From Fusobacterium_C necrophorum (GTDB taxonomy: Bacteria; Fusobacteriota; Fusobacteriia; Fusobacteriales; Fusobacteriaceae): a DNA stretch of 9,653 bases. Where the stretch lies: NCBI RefSeq assembly GCF_900104395.1, contig NZ_FMXX01000050.1. One strand, 5' to 3'. The position numbers and the translations under genes were made by a program. Each line of letters begins with the position of its first letter. Positions within the stretch are counted from its first letter, which is position 1. The notes below the pieces were generated by a model. The model had not been told where the DNA came from, searched no databases, and worked only from the letters and a program-made list of their open reading frames with translations. Below are positions 1 to 5,281 of the stretch, piece after piece.

Positions 1-200
1 TTATATTTCTTACTTTGTTCTTTTGGATCAAGATGTTTCATATGTTTATATTCAACATCATTTTGCATCTTTCTATATCTTTTAAGGATTTCATTAAGAC
101 TAGCATTATATAGTAATCTAGCAATATTTAATCTTTTATCTAAAATATCCTCTTGCCATTTTTCTGTTTTTAACGGCAAAGTTAACACATAATTAGCCAT
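1..200 (-). CDS. tnpB: TnpB, IS200/IS605-family RNA-guided nuclease (5' part only)
   Basis: The ATG is at 198-200 on the minus strand and the frame stays open for 66 codons to the window edge. The start MANYVLTLPLKTEKWQEDIL and the following helix (LDKRLNIARLLYNASLNEIL) are typical of the TnpB N-terminal domain. Full proteins of this family are about 370-400 residues, so the RuvC catalytic and zinc-finger parts lie outside the window. TnpB proteins are known as RNA-guided DNA nucleases related to Cas12 and use an RNA from the 3' end of the element, also not visible here. The start is fixed by a strong ribosome site (GGAGGAAACT, 201-210) in the 10-nt gap after tnpA, so tnpA and tnpB are probably cotranscribed. 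Whether the gene is intact cannot be judged. Confidence 0.85.
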   Translation of the reverse strand, partial: MANYVLTLPLKTEKWQEDILDKRLNIARLLYNASLNEILKRYRKMQNDVEYKHMKHLDPKEQSKKY

Positions 201-210
201 AGTTTCCTCC

Positions 211-612
211 TTATTTTATTTTTTGAGTTTGAATATATTTTTTTATTTGTTCTTCTGTATTTTCTGATACTGTTGCAACAAAATAACTTGGGTTCCACAA
301 ATGTCCACCCCATAATCTTTTTTTTAGTTCAGGATATTTTACAAATAATTTTCTTGCTGAGCTTCCTTTTAGTATTTTTATTATTCTAGGAATGAAATGT
401 TGTGGACTACATTCTATCAATAGATGAATATGATCTTTCTCTGTCTCCATTTCAACTATTTTTATTTCTAATTCTTCTGATATGTTTCTTAATATTTCTT
501 TCAAATCCTTTTCAATATCAGCGACTAAAATTTCATGTCTATACTTTACACACCATACCATATGATATTGAATTGAATAGACATATCCTCTTCCAAAATT
601 AATATTTGCCAT
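211..612 (-). CDS. tnpA: TnpA, IS200/IS605-family Y1 (HUH) transposase
   Basis: This 133-residue protein is full length for the small HUH single-strand transposases, which cut and rejoin hairpin-marked ends of single-stranded DNA. The HUH metal site is H61-I-H63 in EKDHIHLLIE. The catalytic tyrosine is Y110 in NPSYFVATV, followed by the helix TEEQIKKYIQTQ that carries further active-site residues in this family. The N-terminal YSIQYHMVWCVKYRHEIL and the LKGSSARKLF segment are also family hallmarks. No frameshift or missing key residue is seen, so the gene looks functional. It lies between its own promoter (630-657) and tnpB, in the usual tnpA-tnpB order. The Shine-Dalgarno signal (GGGTGAT, around 617-623) is modest. 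The element is transcribed away from the cas operon. Confidence 0.95.
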   Translation of the reverse strand: MANINFGRGYVYSIQYHMVWCVKYRHEILVADIEKDLKEILRNISEELEIKIVEMETEKDHIHLLIECSPQHFIPRIIKILKGSSARKLFVKYPELKKRLWGGHLWNPSYFVATVSENTEEQIKKYIQTQKIK

Positions 613-629
613 GATCTATCACCCATTAT

Positions 630-657
630 ATTATACCATATGATTTATTTTTTTCAA
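630..657 (-). promoter_or_regulatory. Likely tnpA promoter
   Basis: On the minus strand a -35 TTGAAA (652-657) and a perfect -10 TATAAT (630-635) are separated by 16 nt. Transcription would start near 623, only about 11 nt ahead of the tnpA ATG, leaving a very short leader. The site lies inside the element, between the left-end hairpin and tnpA. Confidence 0.55.
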
Positions 658-673
658 AGAAAATGCCATTTAT

Positions 674-693
674 CTCACGACTAAAGTCGCGAG
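674..693 (-). repeat. IS200/IS605 left-end hairpin
   Basis: On the minus strand this reads CTCGCGACTTTAGTCGTGAG. It folds into a 9-bp stem (one G-T pair) with a TT loop. On the plus strand the same position is an A-C mismatch, so the better hairpin is on the transposase-coding strand, which is the strand TnpA of this family binds and cuts. Its position about 60 nt upstream of the tnpA start matches the left-end site of the family. Confidence 0.8.
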
Positions 694-1016
694 TGTTCTG
701 GCATAATTCATAAAAATTTAGAGTAAGGTAGAGTAGAAAAATACAGATAAAGAAAATTATAGAAAGAATATATAAATTATATAAAGAATTTAAAAAATTT
801 TGAGGTATACTTAAATTGTAAGTTGTTTCCACTATGGTAATACTCATTCGGTGATTTTAAAAAATTATAATTTTAAATTCTATTGTAGATAGACTCAAAT
901 ATAGATAAATTCAAAATTTATATTAAAATATTATAACATAAAAAATAGAATTAAAATAGAAAATAAATTTTTATAAATAAACACCATTATAATTTTTAAA
1001 AAATATAAAATATTGT
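694..1016. other. Gene-poor AT-rich interval between the IS and the cas operon
   Basis: No reading frame here has a convincing ribosome site or a recognisable product. It holds the outer tip of the insertion sequence, a weak plus-orientation repeat-like stretch at 717-738 and the better reverse-orientation repeat-like core at 827-845. The remainder, especially 850-1016, is almost pure A/T with short homopolymer runs and no clear hairpin terminator. Confidence 0.7.
827..845 (-). repeat. CRISPR-repeat-like sequence, reverse orientation, upstream of cas6
   Basis: Plus-strand bases TTCCACTATGGTAATACTC agree at 16 of 19 positions with the reverse complement of the core of the local CRISPR repeat (TTCTACTTTAGTAATACTC), including nine in a row at 837-845. 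The similarity fades on both sides, and over the full 30 nt only 18 positions match. It could be a relic of an older array, a degenerate repeat used for a guide-like RNA, or chance in AT-rich DNA. A TATAAT on the minus strand at 864-869 could drive transcription through it, but no good -35 accompanies it. Confidence 0.4.
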
Positions 1017-1046
1017 TTGACAAATTATAAAAAAATTGTATATATG
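1017..1046 (+). promoter_or_regulatory. Predicted promoter of the cas operon
   Basis: A perfect -35 TTGACA (1017-1022) is followed after 16 nt by TATATA (1039-1044), or after 18 nt by TATATG (1041-1046), as -10. Transcription would begin near 1051-1053 and leave a leader of about 24 nt containing the cas6 ribosome site AAGGGGTG (1063-1070). No other strong promoter is visible between here and cas2, so this probably drives the whole operon. Confidence 0.6.
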
Positions 1047-1075
1047 TAAATATAACAAGAAAAAGGGGTGAAAGT

Positions 1076-1828
1076 ATGCGGTTTATTTTAAAATTTTCTT
1101 TACATTCAACATTTCTTCCAATAGAAATAAGAAGAGCGGTAGTCAGTTTCATAAAAAAATCTTTAACAGAAGCTCATGATGCGAAGTATTATGAAAAATT
1201 TTTTAAGGATACTCAATTGAAAGATTACTGTTTTTCTACTATTTATTCTTTGGAAAAATTTCATCCGGACTGTATTGAGTTGAAAAAACCGGAGATGTCT
1301 GTAGTACTGTCTTGTACAGAAAAAGAAAATATTGGATTTCTTTTGATGAATGTCTTTTTACTACAAAGATATAAAAAATTCCCACTTCCCAATCAGAATT
1401 TCATGATTTTGCAGGAAATACGTCCTGTGAAGGAAAAAGAAATTCAAGGGGAGACTGCTCTGTTCCGTTCTACTTTAGGAGGCGGAATTACTGTGAGGGA
1501 ACATTTACAAGAAGAAAATAAAGATATTTATTATTCTGTCGGAGACGAAAATTTTCTGGAAAAATTGGATTGGATTATGAAAAAACGTTTTGAAAGACTA
1601 GGCTATCCAAAAGATATGATAAAATTTTCCAGTAAACTTATTTCCGGAAAGAAAGTGATTGTAAAACATTTTGGTTTGAAATTTCCTGTGACAAATGGAA
1701 TTTTTGAAATTCAAGCTCCTAAAGTATTGCTGAAAGAAGTATATCGGACAGGCTTAGGTTCCAGACTTTCTCAAGGCTTGGGTTTGCTTGAATACTTGGG
1801 TCCGGGGGGTGACATAAATGAAGCATAG
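1076..1828 (+). CDS. cas6: Cas6, CRISPR repeat endoribonuclease
   Basis: Cas6 cuts the long array transcript inside each repeat to release crRNAs. This 250-residue protein has the usual length. The C-terminal glycine-rich loop of the Cas6/RAMP fold is clear at about residues 226-236 (GLGSRLSQGLG), followed by LLEYLGPGG. H34 in the segment EAHDAKYYEKFF near the first helix is the likely catalytic histidine, by position in the family. It is the first gene of the operon, with ribosome site AAGGGGTG 5-6 nt ahead of the ATG. Its last 11 nt overlap the start of cas8b, so the two are probably translationally coupled. The cognate repeat can form a short stem TACT-AA-AGTA, consistent with cleavage just 3' of it to leave an 8-nt handle; that cleavage point is inferred. 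Confidence 0.92.
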   Translation: MRFILKFSLHSTFLPIEIRRAVVSFIKKSLTEAHDAKYYEKFFKDTQLKDYCFSTIYSLEKFHPDCIELKKPEMSVVLSCTEKENIGFLLMNVFLLQRYKKFPLPNQNFMILQEIRPVKEKEIQGETALFRSTLGGGITVREHLQEENKDIYYSVGDENFLEKLDWIMKKRFERLGYPKDMIKFSSKLISGKKVIVKHFGLKFPVTNGIFEIQAPKVLLKEVYRTGLGSRLSQGLGLLEYLGPGGDINEA

Positions 1829-3248
1829 TATTGATCCGAAAGTTTACAGTGGTTTTGATACTGCCATTTCTGCTTCTGATTGGAGATACTCTGCGGCTAT
1901 TGTGGGTTTGCAGTATTATCTGGAGAAAATGAAAAAAACATATAAAATAGAAAAAAACATTGAAATTGATAAGATTTTGGATGATTTTTTTCTATATCAT
2001 TCACAAGATATTACTGAAAAAGAATATCTACAATTTGTGGAGAGGTTTTATGGAGAAGAATTAGCTCATAAAGCTTTGGAAAATAAATTGAACAGTAAAT
2101 CTACTTTTCATGAAGAAGAAGTAAAATGGATAAAAGAAAAGATGGCAGCCAATACTACTCTGAAAAAAATTTTTTCAAAAGTGAAGTTTATAGGAGAAAA
2201 TAAACAAGAAATTTTAAATCTTATCGAAGAAAATAGAGATTTCATGATAAAGGAAACTTTTCGAAATAAAAAAAATCTGTATGACAATTATTGTCAATCC
2301 GGTGTCTTATTAACAGAAGCCTCAAAAGATAGTGTATGCCGAGTGAAAGGTTATTATATTGATACTGGGAAAAAGGGAAAATCAATGGCGTATAATTTTA
2401 AAACAGATACGATTGTATATGAAGATGACCTTATTTTTGACTTCATTCCTTTTGCATTCAATGGAAGTTCTTTTGAAACTGTTTTTTTAAATGATAATGT
2501 AGATTTAGAACTTTTAATAAAAATGAACTATAATGTACAAGTATTGTGGAAGAGAAAAGAAGAGGAAAGAATAGAGATTCCACGAAATTTAATGGAATTA
2601 TTACAAAGTAAAACGCATCAGTTGAAATATGGAATGGAAATTATTTATAAAGATCGGGAAAAAACACATTTTGACAGTTGGTATTTGCGAAATGAAAGCA
2701 TAGAAATTTTTCAAAAAGTTAATATTTCGAAAATTCAGTTGAATCTGAAAGAGGGTGAAATTTACAGAAACATTTTAAAGGAAACATTTAAAAATATTAT
2801 GAATTTAAGCAGAGTAGATGATACAATTCATTTTTTACTGAAGGAAAAAGAAAAAAAGATAAATACTATAGGTATCAATCTTGCAATAGAAGAATTGTTA
2901 GAAATCAATAATAGAATCAAGAATGGAGGGGAAAAAATGACTGGAAATATAAAAGCAGCCAAAGCTTGTGCCAGAGAAGTTGTGAAAGAATTTAAAAAGA
3001 AAAACATTGAAAAAAAATTGGATTCTTATCGTCAAAAACTAATTAGTTCCTTAGTATTCAGAGATTATAAAGGAACTTTGGATATTTTAATGCAGTTGTC
3101 CAATTATTCTGGAGTATCTTTTGGGTTTGTTTTTGATTTTATTGAAAATCCATCTCAAAATGATGATCTTGTAAGAGCTTTTGTATTTAAATTAAATTCA
3201 ACGGAATATGAACCAAATGGAAAAGAAAAAAAGACAGAGGATAAATAA
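1818..3248 (+). CDS. cas8b: Cas8b (Cst1-type), large subunit of type I-B Cascade
   Basis: The large subunit recognises the PAM and anchors the crRNA 5' end in the interference complex. At 476 residues and in the slot between cas6 and cas7, with a GYYIDTGKKGKSMAYNFKTD segment and FDFIPFAFNG (about residues 177-217), it fits the Cst1/Cas8b1 group. Only two cysteines flank the central region (C159 and C174), so a four-cysteine zinc finger is not evident. The start is supported by a GGGGGGTGA ribosome site (1804-1812) inside cas6. The last 103 codons form an all-helical tail and can be translated separately from an internal start (see Cas11b). The protein ends in a lysine- and glutamate-rich tail. 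Large subunits diverge quickly, so the assignment rests on context as much as on sequence. Confidence 0.85.
   Translation: MKHSIDPKVYSGFDTAISASDWRYSAAIVGLQYYLEKMKKTYKIEKNIEIDKILDDFFLYHSQDITEKEYLQFVERFYGEELAHKALENKLNSKSTFHEEEVKWIKEKMAANTTLKKIFSKVKFIGENKQEILNLIEENRDFMIKETFRNKKNLYDNYCQSGVLLTEASKDSVCRVKGYYIDTGKKGKSMAYNFKTDTIVYEDDLIFDFIPFAFNGSSFETVFLNDNVDLELLIKMNYNVQVLWKRKEEERIEIPRNLMELLQSKTHQLKYGMEIIYKDREKTHFDSWYLRNESIEIFQKVNISKIQLNLKEGEIYRNILKETFKNIMNLSRVDDTIHFLLKEKEKKINTIGINLAIEELLEINNRIKNGGEKMTGNIKAAKACAREVVKEFKKKNIEKKLDSYRQKLISSLVFRDYKGTLDILMQLSNYSGVSFGFVFDFIENPSQNDDLVRAFVFKLNSTEYEPNGKEKKTEDK
2925..2931 (+). promoter_or_regulatory. Internal Shine-Dalgarno site for Cas11b
   Basis: GGAGGGG stands inside the cas8b frame, 7 nt (measured from GGAGG) ahead of an in-frame ATG. 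In the large-subunit frame it encodes asparagine-glycine-glycine-glutamate, a likely flexible linker between the body and the C-terminal helical domain, which is where an internal start should lie. Confidence 0.7.
2937..3248 (+). CDS. cas11b: Cas11b small subunit, predicted internal translation product of cas8b
   Basis: Codon 374 of cas8b is an ATG (2937-2939) preceded by GGAGGGG (2925-2931), a ribosome site as good as any in the operon, with 7 nt between GGAGG and the ATG. Translation from it would give a 103-residue, mostly helical, lysine-rich protein starting MTGNIKAAKACAREVVKEF, in frame with and sharing the stop of cas8b. Small subunits (Cas11) line the belly of Cascade and stabilise the target-strand loop. 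Type I-B, I-C and I-D systems without a separate small-subunit gene are known to make Cas11 from such an internal start in cas8 or cas10d. This operon has no separate cas11 gene. The internal start is directly visible; production of the protein is inferred. Confidence 0.75.
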   Translation: MTGNIKAAKACAREVVKEFKKKNIEKKLDSYRQKLISSLVFRDYKGTLDILMQLSNYSGVSFGFVFDFIENPSQNDDLVRAFVFKLNSTEYEPNGKEKKTEDK

Positions 3249-3269
3249 AAAGATAAGGGGGAAATAAAT

Positions 3270-4151
3270 ATGAAAAAAAATTCATTAACTTTGACAGTGA
3301 TTGCCAATATGACATCCAATTATTCAGAAGGATTGGGAAATATTTCAAGTGTACAAAAAGTTTATAAAAATAGAGCAGTATATTCCATTCGAAGCCGAGA
3401 GAGTTTGAAAAATGCTCTTATGGTACAAAGCGGTATGTACGAAGATTTACGGACGGTGGTCAGTGGTGCAACTCAAAAAAATGTGACGCCAGAATTGAAT
3501 GCTTCCAACTGTAGAGCATTAGAAGGAGGATATATGTGTACCGTTGCAGACACATATGTGAGAAATAGTTCTTTTTATTTGACGGATGCTATTTCTACGG
3601 AAAGTTTTGTCAATGAAACAAGGTTTCATAACAATTTATATTTAGCAACGAATTATGCCAAAGCAAATGGATTGAATGTACAAGTAAATGCAGGAACTGT
3701 AGGACTTATGCCTTATCAATATGAATATGAAAAATCTCCAAAAGTATATAGTATCACAATTGATTTAGAAAAAATTGGAAAGGATGAGAATTTCAAGCAA
3801 GAAGCAGGGGCTGTAGAGAAATATGAGAGAGTCAAATGTATTTTAGAAGCAGTCCAAAATTTGAGCTTGGTGGTAAAAGGAAATTTGGATAATGCAGAAC
3901 CTATGTTTATCATTGGTGGTTTATCAGAACGAAAAACTCACTATTTTGAAAATGTTGTGAAAACAGAACAAGGAGCTTTGATATTAGGAGAAGATTTAAT
4001 CACAAAGAAGAAAAAAGGATTCCGATGTGCATTATTACGAGGAGATAATTTTACGAATGAAGAGGAAATTTTAAAAACATTACAACCCATTTCTATGGAA
4101 GAGTTTTTTGATTCTTTAATAAGAGAAGTGAAAGAATATTACCAAGTGTAA
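3270..4151 (+). CDS. cas7: Cas7 (Cst2/DevR family), Cascade backbone subunit
   Basis: Cas7 polymerises along the crRNA spacer and forms the backbone of the interference complex. The N-terminus (SLTLTVIANMTSNYSEGLGN, residues 5-24) and the following segment with RAVYSIRSRESLKNALM are typical of the Cst2/DevR branch of Cas7. The mid-region GLNVQVNAGTVGLMPYQYEYE and the C-terminal GGLSERKTHYFENV also fit. The length of 293 residues is normal. It follows cas8b after 21 nt with ribosome site AAGGGGGA (3255-3262). No defects are seen. Several copies per complex are expected, so it should be the most heavily translated effector gene, but the sequence gives no direct measure of that. Confidence 0.9.
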   Translation: MKKNSLTLTVIANMTSNYSEGLGNISSVQKVYKNRAVYSIRSRESLKNALMVQSGMYEDLRTVVSGATQKNVTPELNASNCRALEGGYMCTVADTYVRNSSFYLTDAISTESFVNETRFHNNLYLATNYAKANGLNVQVNAGTVGLMPYQYEYEKSPKVYSITIDLEKIGKDENFKQEAGAVEKYERVKCILEAVQNLSLVVKGNLDNAEPMFIIGGLSERKTHYFENVVKTEQGALILGEDLITKKKKGFRCALLRGDNFTNEEEILKTLQPISMEEFFDSLIREVKEYYQV

Positions 4152-4164
4152 GGAGGCAAAAGAG

Positions 4165-5274
4165 ATGAAAGCCTTGAGAATTGTTTTACGACAAACAAGT
4201 GCCAATTATAGAAAAGCAGGTTGTTTGGAAAATAAGATGACTTATCCACTGCCCATTCCTTCTACTATCATAGGGGCACTTCATAATGCTTGTGGATATA
4301 CAGAATATCATCCTATGGATGTGAGTATTCAAGGCAAATTTTCTGGATTATCAAAACGAGCTTATACAGATTATTGCTTTTTAAATTCTGTTATGGATGA
4401 TCGAGGTATTTTGGTAAAAATGGCAAATGCAGATTGTCTATCGAATTCTTTTGTTCGTGTTGCTTCTTCCAAAAAACCACAAGGAAACAGTTTCAAAAAG
4501 AGAATTTCTATTCAAGTTCATGATGAAAAACTTTTTCAAGAATATTGTCGGTTAAAAGATATAAGTATGGAAATTAAAGAGCAAAAAGATACTGTCTATA
4601 AGGAAAAAGTAGCAGAATTCAAACAGAAGAAAACAGAATTAGGAGGCAAGAAAAAGAAATTAGAAAAAAATTCAGAAGAATATAAACGAATATTGGAAGA
4701 AGAAAAAAAGATAAAAACAGAAGAAAAAAAATATTTGGATGATTTTAAAGAATATGAAGAAAAAAATTACTCTATTCCTATCAAGGCATATCGTTCTTTG
4801 GTAACTTCTTTAAAATTTTATGAAATATTGCATGACATTTTTCTGATTATTCATATTCGTGCAGAAGAAAAAATATTACATGATATTCATGAAAATATTT
4901 ATGAACTTCGATCTTTAGGAAGAAGTGAGGATTTTGTGGAAGTGGAAGATTGTAATTTTATAGAATTACAAGACTTTCAAGAAGATATTTATTCAAAAGA
5001 AACCTTAAATACTTCTATGTATTTGAATCGAAGAGATGTAGAAGAAGGAAAAATATTTAATTTGGAAGTGGACTTAGATCATGCTTCCGGGGGAACAAAA
5101 TACTATTTGGATAAGGAATATAGTATTCAAGAGAATAAAAGAATTTTCACCAAAATTCCAGTATTGTATAGTAGTCACTTTGGAGCACAAGAAAGCAGTG
5201 AGAATGTAAAATTGGATTTTTGGGGAAAAGATGAAGAAGGAAATAAAATTCCCGTAATCGTAAATTTTTTATAA
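4165..5274 (+). CDS. cas5: Cas5 (type I-B, Cas5t-like) with a charged coiled-coil insertion
   Basis: Cas5 caps the 5' handle of the crRNA in Cascade. The N-terminus (MKALRIVLRQTSANYRKAG, then NKMTYPLPIPSTIIGALHNA) is the standard Cas5 start, in which a PxPxxIxGxL pattern marks the first RAMP domain. The conserved SLGRSEDF lies at residues 250-257. At 369 residues it is well above the roughly 220-260 common for Cas5. The excess is a lysine/glutamate-rich, probably coiled-coil segment at about residues 120-202, inserted between the two conserved halves. Codon usage and A-richness there follow its composition, and no frameshift is seen. It has the best ribosome site of the operon, AAGGAGG (4150-4156), 13 nt after the cas7 stop. 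Confidence 0.88.
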   Translation: MKALRIVLRQTSANYRKAGCLENKMTYPLPIPSTIIGALHNACGYTEYHPMDVSIQGKFSGLSKRAYTDYCFLNSVMDDRGILVKMANADCLSNSFVRVASSKKPQGNSFKKRISIQVHDEKLFQEYCRLKDISMEIKEQKDTVYKEKVAEFKQKKTELGGKKKKLEKNSEEYKRILEEEKKIKTEEKKYLDDFKEYEEKNYSIPIKAYRSLVTSLKFYEILHDIFLIIHIRAEEKILHDIHENIYELRSLGRSEDFVEVEDCNFIELQDFQEDIYSKETLNTSMYLNRRDVEEGKIFNLEVDLDHASGGTKYYLDKEYSIQENKRIFTKIPVLYSSHFGAQESSENVKLDFWGKDEEGNKIPVIVNFL

Positions 5275-5281
5275 GGAGAGG

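Larger units (their letters stand above)
1..715 (-). mobile_element. IS200/IS605-family insertion sequence, left-end portion
   Basis: The stretch contains tnpA, the beginning of tnpB and a left-end hairpin, all in the expected order on the minus strand. Such elements have no terminal inverted repeats and make no target duplication. They are bounded by subterminal hairpins and insert 3' of a short tetra- or pentanucleotide. The outer limit at about 700-715 is an estimate from the usual 10-20 nt between hairpin and cleavage site; the exact tip cannot be read from one copy. The right end lies beyond base 1. Confidence 0.8.

Noticed and set aside
402..602. Plus-strand reading frame of 66 codons
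   Set aside because: It is antisense to the clearly real tnpA and has low-complexity composition and no ribosome site.
626..847. A 73-codon minus-strand reading frame beginning MSITIVETTYNLSIPQNF that runs into the insertion sequence
   Set aside because: The first 20 residues look faintly like a gene start, which could mean a gene cut by the element. However, there is no ribosome site, the later part is an AT-driven hydrophobic run, it crosses the left-end hairpin and the tnpA promoter, and its start overlaps the CRISPR-repeat-like core.
931..1152. Minus-strand 73-codon hydrophobic reading frame
   Set aside because: It overlaps the cas promoter and the start of cas6, and is a product of A/T-rich DNA read as Ile, Leu and Phe.
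3716..3913. Minus-strand 65-codon reading frame inside cas7
   Set aside because: It is a shadow of cas7 without a start signal or recognisable protein.
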